NCBI RefSeq assembly: GCF_030063355.1
Contig: NZ_JASISZ010000035.1
Location: 1 to 64,000 of the forward strand
Direction: 5' to 3'
Source of the DNA: Streptomyces sp. PH10-H1
GTDB taxonomy: Bacteria; Actinomycetota; Actinomycetes; Streptomycetales; Streptomycetaceae
DNA length: 64,000 nucleotides
Position 1 is the stretch's first letter. Each line of letters opens with the position of its first letter. Shown one piece after another: positions 57,510 to 64,000 of this stretch. A program made the position numbers and the translations under genes. The notes beneath the pieces are model-generated. The model had not been told where the DNA came from and made no database searches. It saw only the letters and a program-made list of their open reading frames with translations.

Positions 57510-58052
57510 ATGACAGAGGTGTTTCTACGGCGTCTGAGCCGGTGGCAGGCCGAGGCGCAACGGGAGGCCTTCGCAGACATGTACGTCGAGTCCTACCGGG
57601 GCGCCCAAGGCGAGGAGTTCCACAGTCGGCAGGGCTTTCTGCGGCGCTTCGCGGAGCACGTGCAGCATCCGGGATTCGATATGACGATCGCCAGCGACCC
57701 GGCGCTAGTGGGCTTCGCATACGGCTTTCCTCCCGATCGCGGCGGAGAGTGGTGGCAGGGATTCGTCGGCGGTGTCCCCCAGGACCTCGAGGAGCACACC
57801 GCCTCGGGCCAGGTTTTCGCCGTCGTGGAGCTGCTGGTACTGCCCTCCCACCGCCGCCTCGGGGTCGCAGGCCGGCTGCAGGACATGCTGCTGTCGCGCA
57901 GCGACGCGGCCGTGGCGGCCGTTCTCGTCGAGACCCCGAACCCTCCGGCACTGGCCGCGTACCGGGAGTGGGGCTGGGAGAAGACCGGCGAGGTCCGGCG
58001 CCGGCCCGACCGTTCGGTGCTGGAAGCGTGGAGCCGCAGCCTCGCGGAATAG
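57510..58052 (+). CDS. GNAT-family N-acetyltransferase
   Basis: This 180-residue acetyltransferase has VVELLVLPSHRRLGVAGRLQDMLL (the acetyl-CoA motif A, R-x-x-G-x-A/G) and LVETPNPPALAAYREWGWEKTGE. The ATG has AGGAGG 6 bases upstream. Substrate unknown. No partner gene, and it converges with the quinone oxidoreductase. Confidence 0.87.
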   Translation: MTEVFLRRLSRWQAEAQREAFADMYVESYRGAQGEEFHSRQGFLRRFAEHVQHPGFDMTIASDPALVGFAYGFPPDRGGEWWQGFVGGVPQDLEEHTASGQVFAVVELLVLPSHRRLGVAGRLQDMLLSRSDAAVAAVLVETPNPPALAAYREWGWEKTGEVRRRPDRSVLEAWSRSLAE

Positions 58053-58144
58053 CGGAGAGCCGGACAAACGACGGACGGGCGGGGCCGGTGGCCGGGGTCA
58101 TGCCTGGCCGCAGGCCCTGGCTACCGCCCTAGTCATGACGCTGG

Positions 58145-59122
58145 TCAGGGCAGCAGCAGCGTCTTCCCGATCACGGTGCGGGCCTCCATCGCGATGTGAG
58201 CGTCGGCGGCGTGCTCCAGCGGGAACGTCTGCCCGACGACCGGTCTGATCCGGCCCGCGGCCGCCTCGGACAGCGCGCGCTCGGCCAGTCGTTCGGCGAC
58301 GTCCGGCGCGAACTGCACCTGCTCGATGCCGCGTACGGTCACCTCGCGCCGCCGTGCCTCCTCCGGATCGAGGGGCGCGAAGCCGCCGGTGGCCGCGCCG
58401 TGTGCGGAGAACTGCCCGCCGCGGGCGGTCAGTTCGAACGCGGCCAGCCCGATGTCGCCACCGACGCCGTCGTAGACCATGTCGGGCCCGGCGCCGCCGG
58501 TCGCCTCGCGCACTCGGTCCTCCCAGCCCGGCAGCGAGTAGTCGACGACGGCGTGGGCGCCCAGCTCCAGCAGGAGGTCCAGCTTCCGCTTGCCGCGGGC
58601 TGCCGCGATGACCCGTTCCCCGGCCGCCAGCGCCAGCTGCACCATGAGGATGCCGAGACCGCCGGCCGCCCCGGTGACCAGCACCCACTCCCCCGGCTTC
58701 GTCCGGGCGGCCTCCGCGAGGCCCAGTGCGGTCGGACCGTCGTGCATCAGCGCGGCCGCCTCCCGCAGGCCGAGCCCGGCGGGGACGGCGATCAGCGCGT
58801 CGGCGGGGACCAGGACCTGCTCGGCGTATCCACCGCGGTCACCGGTCCTGACGGCGACGGGCCGGCCGATCCAGCCCGTCTCGACGCCCTCGCCGACGGA
58901 GAGCACCCGCCCGGCCACCGCGCCCCCCGGCACGTACGGCGGCCGTACCGGCATGAAGTCCTTGGCCAAGCCCTCCCGGATCCGTGCTTCGAAGAGGATC
59001 ACGTCGGCGGCCTCGACCCCGACGACGACCTCCCGCGGCCCGGGGACCGGGTCCGCCGCCTGCGTCGTCACCAGGACCTCGGGGCCACCGAACCGTGTCA
59101 CCTGTACTACCCGCACACTCAT
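58145..59122 (-). CDS. Zinc-less quinone oxidoreductase (MDR family)
   Basis: This 325-residue medium-chain reductase is of the QOR type: VTRFGGPEVLVTT, VPGGAVAGRVLSVGEGV, LMHDGPTALGLAEAARTKPGEWVLVTGAAGGLGILMVQLA (NADPH-binding A-x-x-G-G-x-G) and PLEHAADAHIAMEAR. There are no structural zinc cysteines. GGGGAG lies upstream; the ATG at 59122 or the GTG at 59116 are both possible. Likely reduces quinones or enones. Confidence 0.88.
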   Translation of the reverse strand: MSVRVVQVTRFGGPEVLVTTQAADPVPGPREVVVGVEAADVILFEARIREGLAKDFMPVRPPYVPGGAVAGRVLSVGEGVETGWIGRPVAVRTGDRGGYAEQVLVPADALIAVPAGLGLREAAALMHDGPTALGLAEAARTKPGEWVLVTGAAGGLGILMVQLALAAGERVIAAARGKRKLDLLLELGAHAVVDYSLPGWEDRVREATGGAGPDMVYDGVGGDIGLAAFELTARGGQFSAHGAATGGFAPLDPEEARRREVTVRGIEQVQFAPDVAERLAERALSEAAAGRIRPVVGQTFPLEHAADAHIAMEARTVIGKTLLLP

Positions 59123-59215
59123 CACTCCCCGCGACCGCCGCCCTGCACTTCGTCTCTGTGGACGAGTCTCGGACTTGAACCGAAGTTCATGTCAAGCAGC
59201 GGAGACGGCGGACGT

Positions 59216-59389
59216 TCAGACGGAGTCGAGTCGTACCAACTCCACTTCACTCAGGGTCAGTTCACCGACGGCGGCCGCCCTGGCCTCGTCCGGCCGTCGC
59301 TCGATGGACAGGGGCATGGCCCCGAGGCCGATGGCACTGACCGGGACCTCCCGGATCCGGCGCGCGCTATTGGGAGCTACTTCTCGCAC
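59216..59389 (-). pseudogene. Collapsed aldo/keto reductase remnant (57-codon ORF)
   Basis: A GTG-TGA frame of 57 codons reads VPVSAIGLGAMPLSIERRPDEA, the N-terminal strand and turn of aldo/keto reductases, then at once GELTLSEVELVRLDSV, the usual C-terminal tail of the same family. About 250 central residues (tetrad, NADPH site) are missing, with the frame kept. It lies 2 bp downstream of the epimerase stop and could still be translated. An internal deletion is the simplest cause. Confidence 0.75.
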
Positions 59390-59391
59390 GG

Positions 59392-60417
59392 CTACAGGCC
59401 CTTCGCGGTGGTGATCGCCGCGGCCGTCTCGGCGATGGCGCCGGGCAGCCAGTCCGCGGTCTTCGAGAACGTGAAACCCAGCCCGGTGGCCCGCGAGTTG
59501 TCCATCGCGTAGTAACGGTCGAACGAGAACGGCGACACCTCATCGCCCGCGCCGCCCGCGTAGGCATACGTCGGACGTTCCGCCCCGACCTGCGCCGCGA
59601 CGAGCGCGCACAGCTCCGTAGCGCTCAACTCGCCGTGGGAGTTGGCGTTGACCGGCCCGGTGAAGTCGGCGCCCGCCGCCCAGAACAGGAACTCGGCGAT
59701 CTCACGGTCATTGATGAACGTGGACGGGTGGTCCTCACGGTGAACGACGACCGGCCGCCCCGTACCCACCCGGTCCACGTAGTGGTACAGCCGCCCGGTG
59801 AACTCCTCCGCGCCCCCTCCCAGCACGTGCGCGCTGCGCACGGAGACATACGCGAACGCCGGGTCCTGGCTGAACACCGCCTCCGCCTGCCGCTTCCCCT
59901 CTGCGTAGTACCGGGCGTCGCCGATCCGCTCCCTGAACTGCTCCTCGCCCCACGGCAGATCGAGGCGGACCGGCCAAGCGCCGGGATCCACCGTGCCCTC
60001 GGTGACGGGACGGCCGACCACGGCCGGCGCTACCGCTGCGAGCGGTGAAACGGCCGGCGCGGTCGCGTCGAACGTCGCGGGGTCGTAGAACGTCGCGGGG
60101 TCATAGACCTCCATGGTGGACGTCATGACGTAGCGCGTGGTGCGGCCGCGGAAGACGCGCTTGGCGATGGCCGCCTGCCGTGGTGTGTAGCAGACCTGGT
60201 CGATGACGACATCGAAGTGACGTTCCCCCAGGGCGGCTTCGAGGGCGGCCTCGTCGTCACGGTCCGCGACGAGATGGGTGACGCCCGGCGGCGCCGGCGA
60301 CGAGCCGCGGTTGATGACCGTGACGTTGACGCCCGCGTCGCGGAGCCGCAGCATCAGCCGCTTCCCGAAGTAGCGGCTGCCACCGATGATGCACACGTCA
60401 CGCATGGAGTCGTACAT
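59392..60417 (-). CDS. NAD-dependent epimerase/dehydratase family protein
   Basis: This 341-residue extended SDR protein opens DVCIIGGSRYFGKRLMLRLRDAG (NAD-binding G-x-x-x-x-G variant) and has TSTMEVYDPATFYDPATFDA (an internal 18-bp duplication coding YDPATF), RYYAEGKRQAEAV (Y-x-x-x-K catalytic pair) and VSVRSAHVLG. It resembles reductases of the SDR-e type that act on nucleotide sugars or isoflavone-like substrates. ATG 60417, AAGGG upstream. Divergent from the Lrp-type regulator, which may control it. Confidence 0.85.
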   Translation of the reverse strand: MYDSMRDVCIIGGSRYFGKRLMLRLRDAGVNVTVINRGSSPAPPGVTHLVADRDDEAALEAALGERHFDVVIDQVCYTPRQAAIAKRVFRGRTTRYVMTSTMEVYDPATFYDPATFDATAPAVSPLAAVAPAVVGRPVTEGTVDPGAWPVRLDLPWGEEQFRERIGDARYYAEGKRQAEAVFSQDPAFAYVSVRSAHVLGGGAEEFTGRLYHYVDRVGTGRPVVVHREDHPSTFINDREIAEFLFWAAGADFTGPVNANSHGELSATELCALVAAQVGAERPTYAYAGGAGDEVSPFSFDRYYAMDNSRATGLGFTFSKTADWLPGAIAETAAAITTAKGL

Positions 60418-60504
60418 GAACCGAACCCTTCCCCCACCAGGCAGGCAACCCCTGCTGTCCACCCCAAGTGTTACGGTCTCGACCCGACATCTGAAGGGGA
60501 GATC

Positions 60505-61038
60505 ATGGGAGATTCAGCGGCGCTGCCGAAAGAACCACGCCATCTGCGGGGTCTCACTCACGATTCCTCGGTCGCGCTCGACAGCGTCGATACGCGGCTG
60601 CTCGAACTCGTCCAGGCCGAGGGCCGGATCACTCTCAGTGAGCTCGGCCGGCGCGTGAGTCTCAGCCCGGCGGCCGTGGCCGAGCGGATCCGCCGGCTGG
60701 AGAGCAACGGCACCATCACCGGATACTCCGCCGTGGTCGCGCCCGACCGACTCGGCTACGGCATGCTCGCCTTCGTCCGGGTGTCCCCGCACGGCGGTTA
60801 CACGCTGCGGCACCCCAGGACCCTGGAGCTGATGGCGCGCCCCGAGATCCTGGAGGTGCATCACGTCGTCGGTGAGGACTGCTGGATCCTCAAGGTCGCC
60901 GTGGCCGGCACCTCGCATCTCGAGGAGATGCTCGAGATGATCTCGGCCCTCGGCCGCACGACGACGTCGATCGTGCTGTCCTCCCCGGTCGAGCGGAAGG
61001 TCATCACGCCGATCGACCGCTCCGAAGCGGGGCGCTGA
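60505..61038 (+). CDS. Lrp/AsnC-family transcriptional regulator
   Basis: This is a 177-residue feast/famine regulator. The N-terminal helix-turn-helix is LDSVDTRLLELVQAEGRITLSELGRRVSLSPAAVAERIRRLESNG (residues about 26-70), followed by GYSAVVAPDRLGYGMLAFVRV and a RAM ligand domain with EVHHVVGEDCWILKVAV. ATG 60505 with AGGGGAG. Starts are 87 bp from the divergent epimerase. Ligand is probably an amino acid. Confidence 0.9.
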   Translation: MGDSAALPKEPRHLRGLTHDSSVALDSVDTRLLELVQAEGRITLSELGRRVSLSPAAVAERIRRLESNGTITGYSAVVAPDRLGYGMLAFVRVSPHGGYTLRHPRTLELMARPEILEVHHVVGEDCWILKVAVAGTSHLEEMLEMISALGRTTTSIVLSSPVERKVITPIDRSEAGR

Positions 61039-61057
61039 GCCCCATCCGCTCGTTCGG

Positions 61058-61330
61058 TCAGGCCACGTCGGCGGACCGCCAGGCTTCGGCGCCCGCCTGC
61101 GAGGCGGCCTGGGAGACCGCCTTCGCCTGCCGGAGGGCACGGGCCGCCCGTTCGGACGGCGGTACCTCCATCTGACGGACGTACCCCCGTCCGGCGTTCA
61201 AGAGCGTGACGGCGACGATCACCGTCCCCGCCAGCCCCAGGAAGGCCGCGACACCCGTGACGGCCACTCCCACCGTGAGCATCTTCGTGTCGATGTCGAT
61301 TCCGTGCACAGTCATCCCGTTGGTCGCCAT
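61058..61330 (-). CDS. Small membrane protein of unknown function
   Basis: This 90-residue protein has one strong helix (MLTVGVAVTGVAAFLGLAGTVIVAVTLL, residues 17-44) and a basic amphipathic tail rich in Ala/Arg/Gln. ATG 61330 is preceded by GAGGG. It resembles small actinobacterial membrane proteins without known role. Confidence 0.65.
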   Translation of the reverse strand: MATNGMTVHGIDIDTKMLTVGVAVTGVAAFLGLAGTVIVAVTLLNAGRGYVRQMEVPPSERAARALRQAKAVSQAASQAGAEAWRSADVA

Positions 61331-61384
61331 ACGCCCACCCTCAGCGCATCCGCCGCCTTCCGCACCCCGGACAGAGCCGAACGG

Positions 61385-61438
61385 GCGGCTTCACGCATGC
61401 TCGCGGCTTCACGCATGCTCGCGGCTTCACGCGTGCTG
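61385..61438 (-). repeat. 18-bp tandem array (3 units) at a stop codon
   Basis: Three units close to GCGGCTTCACGCATGCTC (third unit two substitutions). On the minus strand each unit contains TGA; the first one is the stop codon of the gene at 61427-61618, and the array continues downstream of it. Confidence 0.9.
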
Positions 61439-61618
61439 CGGAACCTCGTCCTTCAGCATCCCGCGGATCTGCCCCCGCAGTTCGTCGCTGTCCGTGTGCC
61501 CGTGCACCGACGCAGCGTGCTCCGCTGCCGCACGGACGACTTCCGCTTCCTCGCCACTGATGGTCAGGGTGCACCCGGATTCACTGGGCATGTCGCGACA
61601 GTCGGCCACCTTACGCAT
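61427..61618 (-). CDS. DUF1059-like small protein
   Basis: This 63-residue protein reads MRKVADCRDMPSESGCTLTISG, then EAEVVRAAAEHAASVHGHTDSDELRGQIRGMLKDEV, the usual DUF1059 pattern of short cysteine-containing proteins with a C-x-x-x-x-x-x-x-C spacing. AGGAGG lies 6 bases upstream of the ATG. Function of the family is unknown. Its last codons and stop lie within the 18-bp tandem array. Confidence 0.8.
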   Translation of the reverse strand: MRKVADCRDMPSESGCTLTISGEEAEVVRAAAEHAASVHGHTDSDELRGQIRGMLKDEVPQHA

Positions 61619-61768
61619 GACAATCCTCCTAGCCGCCCGCGCCGCCGCCGTCCGGAACCGGTCCTGAAGGTCATGTGGGTGGGCATTGGGGTCATATACC
61701 TCAAATGTAGCCACGCCGCGAGGAGAGCGCGAGGGCAGCGCAAGCCAAAACATCAGCCGGAGAACGCA

Positions 61769-61800
61769 AAGGCCCCGGTCAGCGAGCTGACCGGGGCCTT
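61769..61800 (-). terminator. Terminator downstream of tRNA-Thr
   Basis: AAGGCCCCGGTCAGC and its inverse form a 15-bp stem with a GA loop, followed on the minus strand by TTTGCGTT. It directly follows the tRNA gene. Confidence 0.88.
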
Positions 61801-61811
61801 CCAAGCACGGA

Positions 61812-61884
61812 GCCGCCTTCGGGATTCGAACCCGAGACCTACGCATTACGAGTGCGTTGCTCTGGCCAACTGAGCTAAGGCGGC
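61812..61884 (-). tRNA. tRNA-Thr (anticodon CGT)
   Basis: On the minus strand GCCGCCT pairs with AGGCGGC as acceptor stem. The D arm AGCTCAGTTGG, anticodon arm with loop CTCGTAA, variable loop and T arm GGGTTCGAATCCC all fit. The CGT anticodon reads ACG threonine codons. The CCA end is not encoded. Confidence 0.96.
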
Positions 61885-61988
61885 ATACTGCGCGCAGCCA
61901 GTGTGGCGGGAGCAGCGGCGCCAAGTCTACAGGGTTGTCGGGGGTGCTCTGCGCAGGGGTGGATCGGGTGGAGGTGCAGGTCAGCGGG

Positions 61989-63554
61989 TCAGTCGCACTT
62001 TTTGTTCTTGGGTGGGGTGGTGCCTTCGAGGAGGTAGAGGTTCACGGCGGTGTCGATGCAGTCGGAGCCACGCCCATAGGCGGTGTGGCCGTCGCCGTTG
62101 TAGGTGAGGAGGGCGCCGGAGGAGAGCTGGGAGGCGAGGGACACGGCCCAGGAGTACGGGGTGGCCGGGTCGCGGATGGTGCCGACGACGAGGATCGGGG
62201 CCGCGCCCTTGGCTTCGATGCGCTGGGGTTTGCCGGTGGCGGGGACCGTCCAGTAACCGCAGATCAGGCTGGCCCAGGCGAGGCCGACGCCGAAGTGGGG
62301 AGAGGCGGAGCGGAAGGAGGGGAGGGCGCGCTCGACGTCGTCGGGGGAGGAGAGGGCCGGCGGGAGGTCAAGGCAGTTGACGGCCGCGTTGGCGTACATG
62401 AGGTTGGAGTACTTGCCGGCGCTGTCGCGCTCGTAGTAATCGTCGGAGAGCTTGAGGAGGCCGGCGCCGTCGCCCTGCTCGGCCTTGGTGAGGGCGCCGC
62501 GGAGGGTCGGCCATGAGCCCTGGTCGTACATCGCGGAGATCACGCCGGTGGTGCCGAGGGCCTCGGTGAGGGGGCGGCCGGCCTGGCCGGTGGGGAGCGG
62601 CTTGGCGTCGAGGGCGCGGAAGAGGTCGTCGAGGCGGTGGCCGGCGTCGGTGGCGCTCTTGGTGCCGAGAGGGCAGTCGGCGTGCCCGACGCAGTCGTTG
62701 GCGAAGGCCGTGAAGGCGGTCTCGAATCCGCCGGCCTGAGTGCGGCTGCTGTCGAGGGCCGAGACGGAGGGGTCGATGGCGCCGTCGAGGACGAGCCGGC
62801 CGACGCGCTGCGGGAAGAGCCCGGCGTAGGTCGCGCCGAGGAAGGTGCCGTACGACTTGCCGACGTACGTGAGCTTGTCGTCGCCGAGCAGGGCGCGCAG
62901 GAGGTCCATGTCACGGGCCGATTCGACGGTCGAGACATGACCGAGGATCTTGGCGGAACGCTGCTTGCAGCCGGCTGCGAAAGCGGTGTCCGCGGTGACG
63001 AGCTTGCCGGTCTCGGCGGCGTCGTCGGGGGTGCTGTCGACGGCGGTGAAGACGTCCATCTGCGGATTGGTGAGGCACTCGACGGGCTCGCTGCGGGCGA
63101 CACCGCGCGGGTCGAGGGCGGCCATGTCGTAGCGGGAGGTGATGGAGGCGGGGTAGCCGAGGGCCGCGTACTGCAGGTAGTCGATGGCGGAGCCGCCGGG
63201 GCCGCCGGGGTTGACCAGCAGTGAACCGAGGCGTTTGCCGGGGCCCGCGGCCTTCTTGCGGGCGACGGCGAGCTTGAGGTCATCGGCCGCGACGGGGTGC
63301 CCGTAGTCCAGCGGGGCCTTCATCGTGGCGCACTCGAAGCCGGGGACGCCGCACGAGTGCCAGCTCAGTTTCTGTCCGTAGTACGGCGCGAGGTCGACGG
63401 CGGCGGCCGACGGGAGGGGGCCGAGCGAGCCGGCCGTGATGCTGGTGGAGGCGGAGGGGCTGCGGCCATGGCCCCCGGTGCTGCATCCGGAGATCAGCAT
63501 GCCCGCCACCGCGAGGACGGTGGCGGGAATACGGAGCAGGTTCTTGGAGTCCAT
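61989..63554 (-). CDS. Secreted TAP-like alpha/beta hydrolase (tripeptidyl aminopeptidase family)
   Basis: This 521-residue lipoprotein has a signal with lipobox ISGC. The alpha/beta-hydrolase core shows LLVNPGGPGGSAIDYL (oxyanion), YVGKSYGTFLGATYAGLFP (nucleophile in G-K-S-Y-G), and the C-terminal TAP-like domain with GTIRDPATPYSW and GDGHTAYG carrying the histidine. It cleaves short peptides at the N-terminus outside the cell, like Streptomyces tripeptidyl aminopeptidases. ATG 63554. Confidence 0.92.
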   Translation of the reverse strand: MDSKNLLRIPATVLAVAGMLISGCSTGGHGRSPSASTSITAGSLGPLPSAAAVDLAPYYGQKLSWHSCGVPGFECATMKAPLDYGHPVAADDLKLAVARKKAAGPGKRLGSLLVNPGGPGGSAIDYLQYAALGYPASITSRYDMAALDPRGVARSEPVECLTNPQMDVFTAVDSTPDDAAETGKLVTADTAFAAGCKQRSAKILGHVSTVESARDMDLLRALLGDDKLTYVGKSYGTFLGATYAGLFPQRVGRLVLDGAIDPSVSALDSSRTQAGGFETAFTAFANDCVGHADCPLGTKSATDAGHRLDDLFRALDAKPLPTGQAGRPLTEALGTTGVISAMYDQGSWPTLRGALTKAEQGDGAGLLKLSDDYYERDSAGKYSNLMYANAAVNCLDLPPALSSPDDVERALPSFRSASPHFGVGLAWASLICGYWTVPATGKPQRIEAKGAAPILVVGTIRDPATPYSWAVSLASQLSSGALLTYNGDGHTAYGRGSDCIDTAVNLYLLEGTTPPKNKKCD

Positions 63555-63710
63555 CGGCGGCTCGGGTCCTCCCGTCGGGTGATCGGAGCGTATCCGTCCC
63601 CACAGGGTCGGACCTGTCTCCGCCGCCCACTTATGGGCTATTTATAGGCTGTTTGGGGACGCTCGTGCGGGGGATTCGCGGGCCGGGGAGCTGCGGGCTG
63701 GGACTCTCGG

Positions 63711-63780
63711 GCTCTCCCTGGCCGGCTCTCCCTGGCCGGCTCTCCCTGGCCGGCTCTCCCTGGCCGGCTCTCCCTGGCGG
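63711..63780. repeat. 14-bp tandem array (5 units)
   Basis: Four exact units of GCTCTCCCTGGCCG and a fifth ending GCGG, located 22 bp past the stop of the partial gene at the window edge and upstream of the TAP-like gene. Confidence 0.95.
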
Positions 63781-63801
63781 GCTGCGGGTCGCGACAGTCG
63801 G

Positions 63802-64000
63802 CTACGGGCGCTTCGGGCCGTCGATCTTCTCCGTGAGGTAGCCGGCGACGAGGGCGAGGAGTTCGCGGCGGCCGCTCACACCGTCGATGAGGCGTACCTC
63901 GTCGGCGCGGGGGTGCAGCAGTGCGCGGAACCGGATGGCCGAGTCACGTGCGGTCCGCTCGCCGGTGGCGGAGGCCATGAGGAGCGCGGGGCGCCGCCCC
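63802..64000 (-). CDS. C-terminal part of a protein, possibly an alpha/beta hydrolase
   Basis: The last 65 codons are visible (RRPALLMASATGERTARD, then FRALLHPRADEVRLIDG and LLALVAGYLTEKIDG). The strand-helix pattern could be the late beta strand and helix of an alpha/beta hydrolase, but no catalytic residue is in view. The gene continues beyond the window. Confidence 0.6.
   Translation of the reverse strand, partial: GRRPALLMASATGERTARDSAIRFRALLHPRADEVRLIDGVSGRRELLALVAGYLTEKIDGPKRP

Noticed and set aside
58098..58140. Terminator between the acetyltransferase and quinone oxidoreductase
   Set aside because: Only a 5-bp stem (GCCTG/CAGGC) can be drawn; not convincing.

Overview
The window is high-GC actinobacterial chromosome and almost certainly from a Streptomyces species or a close relative. 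The support is third-position G/C bias in every real gene, frequent GTG and some TTG starts, a complete TipA homologue, a DasR-type operator in front of nagK-nagA, an Mbl-type MreB paralogue, a conservon-free set of PP2C/SpoIIE-family phosphatases, and the actinobacterial fol-ftsH-hpt-tilS-dacB gene order. Nearly all of it is core or conserved accessory chromosome. I see no prophage, CRISPR array, biosynthetic gene cluster or integrated element. The only clear mobile-element trace is a 5'-truncated IS630-type transposase at about 0.9-1.4 kb.

Layout. 0-1.7 kb: a secreted ricin-type lectin followed by the IS630 remnant and an inverted repeat. 1.7-7.8 kb: trehalose-phosphatase (otsB), a DUF3263 gene, a sugar-binding lipoprotein, then the divergent nagK-nagA pair with a DasR-like site 28 bp upstream, and a PfkB sugar kinase; this is an amino-sugar and sugar uptake/catabolism block. 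7.8-12.4 kb: a CBM-bearing membrane protein, a MidA-like methyltransferase, a stand-alone NuoD paralogue and a coiled-coil membrane protein. 12.6-17.4 kb: a glycine betaine/osmoprotectant ABC transporter (binding protein and two permeases on the minus strand, CBS-containing ATPase divergent on the plus strand), then a rhodanese/cysteine-dioxygenase-like pair. 17.6-32.2 kb: folate genes (folK, folB, folP and, separately, folE), a MprF/LysX-like aminoacyl-phosphatidylglycerol synthase domain protein divergent from a membrane esterase, ftsH, hpt, tilS, a DUF2342 zinc protease, dacB and ppa. 32.2-39.8 kb: a ThrE-type exporter, a DedA protein, an ABC ATPase with an unusual C-terminal insertion, a YbjQ-like protein, the tipA locus divergent from a LysE-type exporter, and glutamate decarboxylase. 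39.8-46.0 kb: two PP2C phosphatases, dodecin, an M23 peptidase and the mreB-like mbl. 46.1-49.0 kb: a three-gene oxidoreductase / di-iron hydrolase / alpha-beta hydrolase operon. 49.2-57.4 kb: a VWA lipoprotein, a DUF2786 protein, a BlaI-M56 regulatory pair with two operator dyads, a DedA-PAP2 pair, TatA, a membrane-anchored hypothetical and GtrA. 57.5-64 kb: an acetyltransferase, two oxidoreductases with a collapsed aldo/keto-reductase remnant between them, an Lrp-type regulator, tRNA-Thr(CGT), a secreted TAP-like peptidase and the 3' end of one more gene.

What stands out. (1) Short tandem-repeat arrays sit exactly on stop codons of three unrelated genes (folE, the VWA lipoprotein, the DUF1059-type gene), each unit carrying TGA; in the two 8-bp arrays this puts stops in all three frames. 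(2) The TipA protein keeps the 253/144-residue two-product architecture and its promoter dyad, but the cysteine I remember as the covalent thiostrepton acceptor is glycine. (3) A 14-codon ORF with a perfect Shine-Dalgarno overlaps the glutamate decarboxylase start, and a 38-codon ORF overlaps mbl in the same way. (4) A 57-codon ORF is the in-frame fusion of the two ends of an aldo/keto reductase. (5) The VWA lipoprotein signal peptide has a hexameric KRYG repeat encoded by a 12-bp tandem array. (6) One EcoRI-centred palindrome family recurs between genes. All functional calls are made by reading; no database search was run.
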